This document shows, one piece after another, positions 7,359-15,004 of a stretch of DNA of 37,020 nt. Position 1 is the stretch's first letter, and each line of letters begins with the position of its first letter. This stretch comes from Intrasporangium oryzae NRRL B-24470 (GTDB lineage Bacteria > Actinomycetota > Actinomycetes > Actinomycetales > Dermatophilaceae): assembly GCF_000576595.1 (NCBI RefSeq), contig NZ_AWSA01000043.1:1-37020 (forward strand). The letters run 5' to 3'. The translations under genes and the position numbers were made by a program. The notes under the pieces were generated by a model. The model was given only the letters and a program-made list of their open reading frames with translations. It was not told the origin of the DNA and did no database searches.

Positions 7359-9584
7359 ATGAACGCATTCACACCCTCGGAGGAGCAGGACCTGCCCCTG
7401 TCGGGGTCCACCGGGGTCCACCGACGGACCGTTCTGCGGCTCGGGGCCGCCGGCGGGCTGGGCGCCGCACTGCTCGCTGCGCGTGGGTTCGGAGGCCCCG
7501 TTCTGGCCGAGAAGGGGTTGCTGTCGCTCGACGGCGCCTTCGCCGCCTCGTCGACGACGCTGGGCGACCTGCTCTTCTACGTCGAGGCGTTCCCCACGAG
7601 CCCGCTGATCCTCTCGCCCTTCAGTGACCTGCTGCCCATTCCGAAGGCGCTCGCCCCTGTCCCCGCGTCGACATTCAGCACATGGGCCAAGCCGCCCGGC
7701 CCCGGTGTGGGACAGCAGAACTCGTTCGGGAGTGAGCAGCACCAGATCTGGCCCAGCAAGATCGGCTACCCCGATCCCATCGTCTACAAGATCGACCTGC
7801 TCCTGCGCACGCACTCGTTCACGACCTCCCAGGTGCTGCCCATCGACGCCAACGGCAAGCCGACGGCCTCCTTCGACGCGTTCGGGGCGACCTACGCGGC
7901 CGGGACCAAGCGCTGGCTGCCGATGAGCACCATCTACGGGTTCAACGGGACGTTCCCCGGCCCGCGCATCAACGCAGAGTACGGCAAGCCCTGCCTGGTC
8001 CGTTTCGAGAACCACCTCGACGAGAACCCGCTCGGACTCGACCGCCAGGACTTCGGATCGCCTGACTGGTCGTTCCTCACCCACCTGCACAACGGGCACA
8101 CCGCGCCGGAGAGCGACGGCAACCCGCACTACTGCATGACCTACGGTCCCAAGTCGACCGGTTACGGGCCACAGACGTTCTGCGACAACCTCTACCTCAA
8201 CTGGCCGGCCGGTGGCGACGACCGGGAGAAGCAGAGCTTCTTCTGGTTCCACGACCACCGCATGGACCACACCGGGTCGAACGTCTACAAGGGAATGGTC
8301 GGCCTCTACCCGATCTACGACCCCAAGAACGGCATGGACATGGGCGACGAGACCAAGGGCCTCAGGCTTCCCGGCGTGCGTCATGACAACCCCGACGGGT
8401 CCTTCGACGTCGACTACGACGTGCCGCTCGCGTTCTACGACTGCCGTCTCGACGACGGGGTGACGACGCACCAGGACGTGCACGACGGGATGGGGGAGTT
8501 CCCCGCCGCCAAGAACCCGGCCACTCACCCCGAGTGGTGGGGCAAGACGTTCTACAAGCACTTCCCCAACCACGGCTTCGTCGGCGACATCTTCACCGTC
8601 AACGGCACGGCATACCCCGTCATGGAGGTGAAGCGGCGCAAGTACCGCTTCCGCTTCCTCGATGCGTCGCTCGCGCGCATCTACGAGTTCAAGCTGATGG
8701 CGTCGACGCAGGGCCCGAAGTCCTCGGCGTCCTTGGGCTACGGCGGCGACGAGCTCGAGGGGCAGTACCGCATCCCCGACGGCCAGCAGTGCATGCAGTT
8801 CACGCAGATCGCCTCGGACGGAGGCCTGCTGCCCTTCGCGTTGAGGCGGGACTCGTTCGAGCTGTGGCCGGCGAAGCGGCGTGAGGTCATCGTCGACTTC
8901 ACGCGCTACCAGGACGGGACGCCGACGACCAAGGGTGACGTCATCTACCTCACCAATGTCATGAAGATGCCGAACGGACGCATGTGGGCGAGCTCGTCGC
9001 GCTTCTCGCCAGATCCGAACTACAAGGTGCCGGTGCTGAAGTTCGTCATCGGCGACGACGTCCCCGACAACAGCCTCGTGCCGCAGCCCGGACAGCTGCT
9101 TCGTCAGCTCCCACCGCTGCCGAGCAACTGGCAGAGCCTGCTCGACAACCGGCTCATCTTCGAGGTCGAGCGCGGCAGCTCGTCCGCCGACGTTGAGTGG
9201 CTGATCAACGGCACACCCTTCGACCCGACGCACGACGGCACGAGCCTGAAGAACCCTGCGGGCAAGACGCCACCGGCCTCGCAGAAGGTCAACAGCTTCA
9301 ACCTCTGGGAGATCCGCAACGGCGGCGGTGGTTGGGTGCATCCCTTCCACCTGCACATGGAGGAGCACCGGGTCGTCATGCGCAACGGCAAGGATGTGAC
9401 CAAGGGCGGTGACCCGGGGCACCCGGACGACGTCTCCAGGGAAGACCTGACGGCGCTCGACCCAGGAGAGTCCGTGATCGTCTACCGCGGCTTCCGCGAC
9501 TTCGTCGGGCCCTACGTCGCGCACTGCCACAACCTGGCCCACGAGGACCACGCCATGATGTTCGGCTGGGAGATCACGTCGTAG
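7359..9584 (+). CDS. Tat-exported multicopper oxidase (CotA/bilirubin-oxidase-like)
   Basis: 741 residues. The N-terminus has a twin-arginine signal (HRRTVLRLGAAGGLGAALLA), so the enzyme is probably exported folded with copper bound. All four copper motifs are intact: THLHNGH (H242, H244, H247), FWFHDH (H298, H300), HPFHLH (H661, H664, H666) and HCHNLAHEDHAM (H722, C723, H724, H728, M733). C723, H728, M733 and H661 would form the type 1 site, with Met as axial ligand; the others form the trinuclear cluster. Such enzymes couple one-electron oxidation of phenols, bilirubin, metals such as Mn(II) or Cu(I), or similar donors to reduction of O2 to water. It is longer than CotA (about 510 residues), with an extended N-terminal region of about 150 residues and a long middle insertion. 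The ATG has GAGGAG 6 nt upstream. The substrate cannot be told from sequence. Confidence 0.93.
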   Translation: MNAFTPSEEQDLPLSGSTGVHRRTVLRLGAAGGLGAALLAARGFGGPVLAEKGLLSLDGAFAASSTTLGDLLFYVEAFPTSPLILSPFSDLLPIPKALAPVPASTFSTWAKPPGPGVGQQNSFGSEQHQIWPSKIGYPDPIVYKIDLLLRTHSFTTSQVLPIDANGKPTASFDAFGATYAAGTKRWLPMSTIYGFNGTFPGPRINAEYGKPCLVRFENHLDENPLGLDRQDFGSPDWSFLTHLHNGHTAPESDGNPHYCMTYGPKSTGYGPQTFCDNLYLNWPAGGDDREKQSFFWFHDHRMDHTGSNVYKGMVGLYPIYDPKNGMDMGDETKGLRLPGVRHDNPDGSFDVDYDVPLAFYDCRLDDGVTTHQDVHDGMGEFPAAKNPATHPEWWGKTFYKHFPNHGFVGDIFTVNGTAYPVMEVKRRKYRFRFLDASLARIYEFKLMASTQGPKSSASLGYGGDELEGQYRIPDGQQCMQFTQIASDGGLLPFALRRDSFELWPAKRREVIVDFTRYQDGTPTTKGDVIYLTNVMKMPNGRMWASSSRFSPDPNYKVPVLKFVIGDDVPDNSLVPQPGQLLRQLPPLPSNWQSLLDNRLIFEVERGSSSADVEWLINGTPFDPTHDGTSLKNPAGKTPPASQKVNSFNLWEIRNGGGGWVHPFHLHMEEHRVVMRNGKDVTKGGDPGHPDDVSREDLTALDPGESVIVYRGFRDFVGPYVAHCHNLAHEDHAMMFGWEITS

Positions 9585-9665
9585 CAGCCGTATGCCGTGT
9601 CGTGGCTGCCGGACCAACGCGGCCACCGCACGGCCTCGGCCGCCGACGGCAAGGAGCGCAGTGCC

Positions 9666-10808
9666 ATGACCACACCCCCGACAACGTCCACCTCCTCGAC
9701 AGCTCCGCTGCCCGCTACCGCGAGGCCGGTCCGTCGCGCAGCCGTGCCGTGGGCAACAGTGCTGCCGCTCGCGGTCGCGCTCGCCTACGCGGACGGCTTC
9801 TGGGTCACCTCGCTTCGCGGTGCGGTCGGTGCCGTAGGCCGCGGCCAGGGCCCGTTCTCCACCTGGTGGCGCGAGTCGAGCGTCCTGATCCCGGTCTACG
9901 TCTGCGCGGTGATCGGCGCGCTCGCACTGGCGATGGAGTGGTCGAGGCGCCGGGACCGGTCCCGGCCGAGCCTGGCCGTCGTCGGACTCCTCGTCGTCGT
10001 GGCCGGGACCCTCGTCGGGGTCGCCGCCATCGCGACGGGCGCAGCGTCCGACTACCACGTGCAGTCCGAGCAGGTGCAGATGATGGCGTCGATGCGTGGG
10101 GACTGCCGCCCGGACTGCATCGAGCGGTTGCGGCAGGACACCTTGTGGCTGCAGGTGCGGGCCACGGGTATGGGCGCGGCGCTCCTGCTCGTCACGAACC
10201 TCGGGGTCCTCTCGTGGGTGACGATGTTCCGGGGAGGCCGTCTCGACGCCGTGCGCTGGGGGCGCCCGCCACGCGCGGCTGCGGATGGAAGCGTCGAGCT
10301 CCGAAGGCTCCTCGCGCTGACTCTGGTCGGCAGCGCACTCATCCACGTCCTGGTCATGCCGGAGCACCTCTACGAGTGGGTGGCAGCAGGGCTGTTCTTC
10401 ATCGCCCTGGCGGCTGCGCAGTTGGCGGCTGCGGGCCTCGTGATGTTGAGGCCCGGCCGCGTCGTCCTACTCCTTGTGATCGCCGGCTCTGCCGCGACGC
10501 TCCTGCTCTGGGCCTGGACCAGGCTCTGGGGGCTGCCGATCGGACCCGGTGCCGGTGTGCCCGAGCCGGTCGGCGTGCCCGACGTCTGCGCCGGTCTCCT
10601 TGAGCTGGTGGGGCTGGGCCTTGCCATGGTCCTCCCGCGTGAGGCACCGGAGCTGCGGACCCGTGACCGCGGGCTCGAGCACCTGAGCCGCCTCGCGGTG
10701 GTCGCGGTGCTTGCCGTGCTGGTGATGGGGGTGGCGGCCACCCAGCCGGGATGGTTCGACGTCGTCCAGACGTCGAGCATGGCCGACTCCGGCACGACCG
10801 GCGGCTAG
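9666..10808 (+). CDS. Polytopic membrane protein, unknown function, downstream of the oxidase
   Basis: 380 residues with about nine hydrophobic spans. I chose ATG 9666 (MTTPPTTSTSS) over the upstream in-frame start at 9597, because AAGGAG lies about 10 nt before it and the extra 23 residues look like leader translation. Between spans three and four lies an extracytoplasmic-looking loop with a Cys pair CRPDC; a later span has HVLVMPEHLYEW, with His and Met close together. These residues could handle copper or form a disulfide, but that is speculative. It begins 81 bases after the oxidase stop with no strong terminator between, so the two are probably co-transcribed. Not recognised as a known transporter family. 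Confidence 0.75.
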   Translation: MTTPPTTSTSSTAPLPATARPVRRAAVPWATVLPLAVALAYADGFWVTSLRGAVGAVGRGQGPFSTWWRESSVLIPVYVCAVIGALALAMEWSRRRDRSRPSLAVVGLLVVVAGTLVGVAAIATGAASDYHVQSEQVQMMASMRGDCRPDCIERLRQDTLWLQVRATGMGAALLLVTNLGVLSWVTMFRGGRLDAVRWGRPPRAAADGSVELRRLLALTLVGSALIHVLVMPEHLYEWVAAGLFFIALAAAQLAAAGLVMLRPGRVVLLLVIAGSAATLLLWAWTRLWGLPIGPGAGVPEPVGVPDVCAGLLELVGLGLAMVLPREAPELRTRDRGLEHLSRLAVVAVLAVLVMGVAATQPGWFDVVQTSSMADSGTTGG

Positions 10809-10848
10809 CAGACGACTCGCGGTTTGTTCGCGAAGTAATGCGGCCGCT

Positions 10849-10858
10849 GACCCCCAAT
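10849..10858 (-). promoter_or_regulatory. ATTGGGGGTC word upstream of the SARP gene
   Basis: On the minus strand this reads ATTGGGGGTC, nine of ten bases matching the repeats at 4382 and 4426. It lies 84 bases before the SARP start codon, a suitable place for an activator or repressor site. Confidence 0.35.
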
Positions 10859-10941
10859 CTTCGGGTCTCGCGTCCCCGCAGGTGGTGGTCGAGTCATCCC
10901 GTCCCTCACGCGCACCATGGTGGGGTCAAGGGAGGGTTGAC

Positions 10942-12009
10942 ATGAAGATCTCCATGCAAGAGGAGAGGGCGAGTGCATCCGGCGGGGGCGCCGGAAGCTC
11001 GCAGGTCGAGGTGCCCACGCCCCTAGGGGCGCAGCCTGATGCGGGCCCGCGCGCGCGGGTGACGCTCTGCCGGAGCCTGTCGGTGTCGGTCGGTGGCACC
11101 ACCGTGGGTCCCCGACAGCTGGGCGGGGCGAAGCCTCGGCAGATCCTCGTCGCGCTGTTGCTCAACCCCGAGCAGGCCCTGTGCAAGGCGAGTCTCGTGC
11201 GGCTGCTGTGGGGAAGTTCCCCGCCGGCCGGGGCTCTCAGCACGCTCGAGGGGTACGTCAGCCTGCTGCGGAAGCGGCTCGAAGGCCTGGCGCCGGGTTT
11301 GGAGAACGCGGTTCGCACGGTGCCAGGGGGATACCTGGCCGATCTGGCGTTCCTGGACGTCGACGTGCACCGCTTCCGCACGCTCGGTCTCGAGGCCCGC
11401 TCTGCCGTGGCCGAGGAGGCCGTGCTCACCTATGCAGGAGCCATCGAGGCACTGACCGGCGCGCTCCTGCCCGAGGAGGACGTCGACTGGATCGAGGAGG
11501 CACGCCAGGAGCTGGACGGCGAGCTGCTGCAGGTTCTCACCGATGCAGCCGCTGTCGCCCTCCAGGTCGGAGACCTCGGTCGGGCGCACCGCTGGGCGCG
11601 AGCAGCGATCTCCATTGACGCCTACGACGAGCCGGCCTGGCGTGTGGTCCTCGAGTGCTGCGAGCGCCGTGGCCTCTATGCCGATGGGCTGCGCGCCTAC
11701 GACGAGTGTCGACGCCTGCTCGCGGACGAGCTCGGATGCACCCCTGGGCCCGGTGTCCGCGAGGCCTTCGGCCGGCTCCTCGAGCGCACGAGGCAGGTCG
11801 ACGACGACCCGCTGGCGGCCCTCATGGAGGCGATCGTCAGGCTGCACCTCGCCGTCTCGTCGCCCGCCGAGCCCACGATGCAGCCGACCGGCCCCGTGCT
11901 CGATAGTCCTGACGTCGGCTCGGACGTCGAGGAGGACTGGCGACTGCTGGAGCGCTTCCTCTCGATGGCCCGGATGCATACGGTGCACCCCTCGCGCCTG
12001 CCGGCGTGA
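10942..12009 (+). CDS. SARP/AfsR-type transcriptional activator with BTAD domain
   Basis: 355 residues from ATG 10942, which has GGAGGG 5 nt upstream; longer forms in this frame lack a site. After a disordered N-terminus of about 38 residues comes an OmpR-like winged helix (about 40-140: GGAKPRQILVALLL, LVRLLWGSSPPAGALSTLEG, VRTVPGGYLADL), then a bacterial transcriptional activator (BTAD) all-helical domain at about 143-290 (DVDVHRFRTLG, ALLPEEDVDWIEEAR, RRLLADELGCTPGPGVREAF). This is the standard short SARP layout without NB-ARC or TPR extensions. The last 60 residues are a variable tail. Family members activate nearby clusters by binding direct repeats; the neighbouring oxidase and membrane protein genes are the natural targets here, by inference. 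Confidence 0.88.
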   Translation: MKISMQEERASASGGGAGSSQVEVPTPLGAQPDAGPRARVTLCRSLSVSVGGTTVGPRQLGGAKPRQILVALLLNPEQALCKASLVRLLWGSSPPAGALSTLEGYVSLLRKRLEGLAPGLENAVRTVPGGYLADLAFLDVDVHRFRTLGLEARSAVAEEAVLTYAGAIEALTGALLPEEDVDWIEEARQELDGELLQVLTDAAAVALQVGDLGRAHRWARAAISIDAYDEPAWRVVLECCERRGLYADGLRAYDECRRLLADELGCTPGPGVREAFGRLLERTRQVDDDPLAALMEAIVRLHLAVSSPAEPTMQPTGPVLDSPDVGSDVEEDWRLLERFLSMARMHTVHPSRLPA

Positions 12010-12255
12010 GTGGCCCGGCGCCCGGCTCCCTACGCAGCTCTGGACGGACGTCCGGGGACTGGCGAGGAACCGGAGGTGCGGTGCGTGCGGAGACGGAGCG
12101 CCCTCGCGTCGCCGCGTGCGGCCGCGAGCCAACGGCGCAGGTCTAGGCCAAGACGTTCCTGCCGGCGCATCCCTCGTCTCGTCCGAGAGCCGCGGCTCCC
12201 CCTCCGCAGCGTGGGCCTGTCCACAACTGAGCGTTCCGTTCGCCTCAGGTGACGC
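12010..12255. other. No supportable gene
   Basis: Open frames exist on both strands but have no ribosome site, family motif or codon pattern. The stretch precedes two gene relics and is probably decayed sequence. Confidence 0.4.
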
Positions 12256-12434
12256 GAGGCGCCCGGGCTGCTCACGGGGGAGCTGAACGCGCGGCTCGTC
12301 GCGGGCGGCAAGTCCAACCTCACCTACGTGGTCGGGGACGGGCGGCGTGAGGTGATCGTGCGTCGCCCGCCGCTCGGGCACGTGCTGGCGACGGCGCACG
12401 ACATGGTCCGTGAGCACCGGGTCATCGTCCAGTC
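12256..12434 (+). pseudogene. Relic of an APH-family phosphotransferase, N-terminal part
   Basis: In frame from 12268 the translation reads LLTGELNARLVAGGKSNLTY, VVGDGRREVIVRRPPLGHVL and ATAHDMVREHRVI. This matches the N-lobe of the aminoglycoside-phosphotransferase-like proteins found with acyl-CoA dehydrogenases in actinobacteria (the ACAD10/FadE36-like group): the nucleotide-binding GGxSNLTY strand, the RRPP segment and the AHDMxREyRV helix. A TGA at 12250-12252 precedes it, and after about 12420 the family match stops abruptly. Full proteins have about 340 residues, so only the first sixth remains. It abuts a piece of an unrelated enzyme in another frame, so a deletion joined two genes. 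Confidence 0.6.
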
Positions 12435-12569
12435 TTCACCAAGCAGTTCGGGGTGCGTTATGCGTTCTTCGTCATGCGTGCCGATGGTGCGCAGTTCGAG
12501 GCCCTGGAGGCCTTGTCCGACGAACGGCGTCGTCACGGTGGGCGAGCCGGCCCGGCTCACGCGGTGTGA
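12435..12569 (+). pseudogene. Relic of a zinc-binding alcohol dehydrogenase/quinone oxidoreductase, C-terminal part
   Basis: Translation from 12435 gives FTKQFGVRYAFFVMRADGAQ and then FEALEALSDE before becoming Arg/Gly-rich and ending at TGA 12567-12569. This resembles the C-terminal helix and strand of medium-chain NADP-dependent quinone oxidoreductases (pattern VRYxFxxMRxDGxQLxxLxxL), but the expected final segment ending in a VVDRVFPF-like strand is missing. It overlaps the end of the convergent esterase gene by 13 bases. The frame differs from the preceding kinase-like relic, so they are separate remnants. Too short to be functional. Confidence 0.5.
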
Positions 12570-13213
12570 GTCCCCGAGGGGTGGACCTCCACGCTGGTCA
12601 GCCAGGTGCCGAGAGCGTCGACGGTTCCGCCGGTGAGGCTGTGGCCGACGGGGTCGCGCCGGGAGGTGACGCTCGCGCCCGACTCGTCGTGGAGATAGGT
12701 CCACGTTCGGTCGAGGAGCTCGCGCGGGATGACGACATCCTGGTCGCCCTGGGAGACGAAGACCGGTTTGTCGTCGAGACGGCCGGTGCTCACGGGCACA
12801 CCTGCATCGAACGGCAGCGTCCCGAGGAGGATCGCGGCCCCCGCATACCGCTGCGGGTCGGAGAGGAGGAGGCCGCCTGCGAAGGCGGCGCCTCCGCTGA
12901 ACCCGATGAGGACGACGGGTCGACCCGATGGCGCGACGCCCTCGAGCCACTGCCGGAACCACGTCATGGTCTCGGTCAGCGACTCGGCGAGGGGGCGGCC
13001 GATCCCGCGGTTGGCGAACCATGCGTAGCCTCCGCCTTCGCGGATGGGGGCGCGCAGGGCGGCATACGTCGGCCCCACCGGGAGGTGTGGCGCGAGGGCG
13101 AGGATCGACGACTCGTCGGAGCCTCGGCCGTGCAGGAGCACCACGAGCGGAGCGGTCGGGTCCGCGGACCCGGTGGTCACGGCGACGGGGGCGCCGAATG
13201 CGGTCGTTGGCAT
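12557..13213 (-). CDS. Phospholipase/carboxylesterase-family alpha/beta hydrolase
   Basis: 218 residues, the usual length for this family (PF02230-like). The catalytic triad is visible: S106 in GFSGG, D159 in SQGDQDVVIP and H191 in PVGHSL; the oxyanion segment is LLHGRGSDE at about 27-34. No signal peptide, so it acts in the cytoplasm on small esters or thioester-like adducts. The ATG at 13211-13213 has AGGAG about 7 nt upstream. It follows the NADPH-dependent reductase by 45 bases in the same direction and is probably co-transcribed from the MarR-controlled promoter. A MarR regulator plus such an esterase and a reductase recalls the MhqR/mhqNOD quinone-stress system of Bacillus, which suggests electrophile detoxification; this is inference. 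Confidence 0.85.
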   Translation of the reverse strand: MPTTAFGAPVAVTTGSADPTAPLVVLLHGRGSDESSILALAPHLPVGPTYAALRAPIREGGGYAWFANRGIGRPLAESLTETMTWFRQWLEGVAPSGRPVVLIGFSGGAAFAGGLLLSDPQRYAGAAILLGTLPFDAGVPVSTGRLDDKPVFVSQGDQDVVIPRELLDRTWTYLHDESGASVTSRRDPVGHSLTGGTVDALGTWLTSVEVHPSGTHTA

Positions 13214-13258
13214 GTCGTGCTCCTGGGAAGTGGGGCGGTAGCGGGTCGCTGGTGGAGG

Positions 13259-13834
13259 TCAGGCCACGACGCCGAAGCCGCCCGTCCACGAGATCTTCTC
13301 GCCGGCGGCGAGGCTGATCTGGAGGAAGCCGAGCGACTCGAGCTCGCGGGCACGGGCCAGCGGGCCGGCGTCGATGACGGTGAGGCCACCGGCCGCGATG
13401 GCGTCGGCGAGCTGTGACTTCGCGTCGGCGTCGTCTCCGGCGATGAGGACGGTCGTGGTGTTCGGTCCGACGAGCCCCGACGCCAGGGTTGCGGCGAAGG
13501 TGGTGTTGAAGGCCTTGAGGACGTTGGACTGGGGCAGGGACTGGGCGATCTGCGCCGTGGCCGATCCGTCGGCGGGGACGACGAGCGAGTCGAACGTCTC
13601 GAAGTTGACCGGGTTGGTGATGTCGACGACGGTCTTGCCGGCGAGGCTCTGGCCGCGCTCAGCGACGATCGCGGCGACCGCGCTGTAGGGAACGGCGAGG
13701 ACGACGATGTCGCCGGTGACCGGGGTCGACCCATCGCTCTGGCCGAGCAGCTGGACCGAGTGGCCGCCCTTGCCGAACACGCCCGCGATGGCCTGACCCA
13801 TGTTGCCGGTTCCGATGATGCTGATGTGTGCCAT
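13259..13834 (-). CDS. NADPH-dependent F420-reductase-like dinucleotide-binding oxidoreductase
   Basis: 191 residues from the ATG at 13832-13834, which has AGAGGAGAG just upstream. The frame stays open far upstream to 14557, but that extension crosses the divergent MarR gene and is spurious. A Rossmann fold opens with HISIIGTGNMGQAIAG (GxGxxG), followed by VVLAVPYSAV, VVDITNPVNF, VLKAFNTTFA and the C-terminal ARELESLGFLQISLA helix. This is the pattern of the short proteins annotated as NADPH-dependent F420 reductase or NAD(P)-binding proteins. Whether F420 is the partner here is uncertain. It faces the MarR gene and shares a control region containing two matching palindromes. Confidence 0.85.
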   Translation of the reverse strand: MAHISIIGTGNMGQAIAGVFGKGGHSVQLLGQSDGSTPVTGDIVVLAVPYSAVAAIVAERGQSLAGKTVVDITNPVNFETFDSLVVPADGSATAQIAQSLPQSNVLKAFNTTFAATLASGLVGPNTTTVLIAGDDADAKSQLADAIAAGGLTVIDAGPLARARELESLGFLQISLAAGEKISWTGGFGVVA

Positions 13835-13854
13835 GGTGCTCTCCTCTGGTGTGG

Positions 13855-13903
13855 TTGATGCTTCAACTAAGGTCCCACTGGTTACTTGATGTGTCAAGTA
13901 ACC
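13855..13903. promoter_or_regulatory. Two TTGA-N4-TCAA operators between the reductase and MarR genes
   Basis: A perfect 24-base palindrome lies at 13880-13903 (arms GGTTACTTGA and TCAAGTAACC, spacer TGTG). A shorter copy of its core, TTGA-TGCT-TCAA, is at 13855-13866. Both have the form TTGA-N4-TCAA, and their centres are 31 bases apart, three helical turns, so two dimers would bind the same face. This is very probably the MarR autoregulatory operator, which would repress both divergent genes until an inducer binds. Confidence 0.8.
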
Positions 13904-13918
13904 GTCTAGAGTGGGTGC

Positions 13919-14398
13919 ATGACATCGCACCGCACCTCGACGGAACCCGGCAGGGACGTGGGTTGGCTCGATGCCGACGAGCTCGTCGCCTGGAAGCGAC
14001 TCGTGGCTGTGGTCGAGCTGATCCCGAGCGTTCTCGATGCCCAGCTGCGGCGAGACTCCGGCCTCACGCACTTCGACTACCTCGTCCTCGCCATGCTGTC
14101 CGAGGTTCCCGATCGCACCCTGCGCATGACCGCCCTGGCCCAGCGCACGAACGCCACGCTCACCCGCCTCTCGCACGTCGTCAAGCGTCTCGAGGAACGC
14201 GGGCTCGTCCTGCGCTTCCCCTGCCCCGAGGACGGTCGGGCGACCAACGCGCGCCTCACCGACGAGGGGTGGAGTGTCCTCACCGAGGCGGCCCCGGGCC
14301 ACGTGACCACGGTTCGCGAGAGCATCTTCGACGCGTTGACGCCGCAGCAGGTCTCCGAGCTGTCCGAGATCGCCGATGCGATCCTGCGGCGGCTCTGA
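13919..14398 (+). CDS. MarR-family transcriptional regulator
   Basis: 159 residues, the normal MarR size. The winged helix is visible at about 55-125: THFDYLVLAMLSE, then LRMTALAQRTNATLTRLSHV as the helix-turn-helix, VKRLEERGLVLRF and the wing with CPEDGRATNARLTDEG. Flanking N- and C-terminal helices would form the dimer. The ATG at 13919 lacks a clear Shine-Dalgarno and lies only 16 bases beyond the large palindrome, so the transcript may have a very short leader. It is divergent from the reductase and esterase genes and probably represses them and itself. An electrophile or quinone inducer is suggested by the neighbours, not shown by sequence; one Cys is present (FPCPEDG), which could act as a redox sensor. 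Confidence 0.9.
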   Translation: MTSHRTSTEPGRDVGWLDADELVAWKRLVAVVELIPSVLDAQLRRDSGLTHFDYLVLAMLSEVPDRTLRMTALAQRTNATLTRLSHVVKRLEERGLVLRFPCPEDGRATNARLTDEGWSVLTEAAPGHVTTVRESIFDALTPQQVSELSEIADAILRRL

Positions 14399-14641
14399 CG
14401 CGCGCGAACGACCGTCTGGTCCGCCGCAACCGCGGCGCTCCCGCGTTGAGGGCGATCGGACTTGAGGACGCCGTCGACCGCGGCGGAGGACGAGGTGTGG
14501 GGCGATGTCAAAGGCCGGTTCGGTCGGGTATCTGTTCTTGAGGGCCGCGCACAACAAGAACTAAGGGCGACGCCGCGATCCGGGGATCGGGACGCCGCCA
14601 CCTGCCCCCAACGAAATCCAGCGCGAGCCCGTCCTTGAGTG
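14399..14641. other. No supportable gene downstream of the MarR gene
   Basis: No terminator stem stands out. A tiny plus-strand frame at 14506-14565 could encode 19 residues but lacks a good ribosome site. Probably part of the decayed tract that continues to 15004. Confidence 0.35.
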
Positions 14642-15004
14642 TTACGTGTTGCGGGCGGGGTGCCCGCCCTGGTGCGGCGATGGAGTTCCGGGGTCGAGGG
14701 CGGCGGCGGTCTCCGTCAGGTTTCGGAGGGTCTCGGTGAAGCGTGGGGCGGGTGCGCCGTCGATGAGGGCGTGCTCGAAGCTCAACGTCAGCGGCAGCAT
14801 GGGCCGGGCAACGATCTGTCCGCCGTGGACGGTGGGCCGCTGGACGACGCTGCCGACCGTCACGATGAGTGTGAGGGGGGCGACGGGGATGGCCCAGCCC
14901 CAGCCGTGGCCGAACATGCCGATCGAGGTGACGCCGACGGCCGGCCCGAACGTTGCGGCGATGGTGGGCCTCGTGGCCGCGAGCTGGATGGCGATCCCGG
15001 TGGA
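14642..15004 (-). pseudogene. Relic of a 2-oxoacid dehydrogenase acyltransferase (E2-like) catalytic domain, C-terminal part
   Basis: From about 15004 leftward the minus strand reads GIAIQLAATRPTIAATFGPA, then VGVTSIGMFGHGWGWAIPVA, and further on LPLTLSFEHALIDGAPAPRF, ending at TAA 14642-14644. The HALIDG segment is the HxxxDG catalytic motif of the CoA-dependent acyltransferase (E2) domain. A TGA lies directly before GIAIQ and no match continues upstream, so only about the last 120 of the 230-300 residues expected for this family remain. No start codon with a ribosome site is evident, although an internal ATG at 14917 could be used. I call it a 5'-truncated pseudogene. Confidence 0.65.

Noticed and set aside
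7403-7424. Tandem GGGGTCCACC in the oxidase N-terminus
   Set aside because: In-frame codon repetition in the signal-peptide leader, without other evidence of function.
7233-10367. 1044-codon open frame on the minus strand over the oxidase gene
   Set aside because: Shadow of the multicopper oxidase and membrane protein genes: Arg/Val/Asp/Gly-rich translation without motifs, and the plus strand has intact copper motifs and ribosome sites.
13835-14557. N-terminal extension of the reductase frame
   Set aside because: It runs through the MarR gene and its operator on the opposite strand; a good ribosome site marks the ATG at 13834.
14506-14565. 19-codon frame beginning MSKAGSVGYLFLRAAHNKN
   Set aside because: No good Shine-Dalgarno, and no support beyond its tidy composition.
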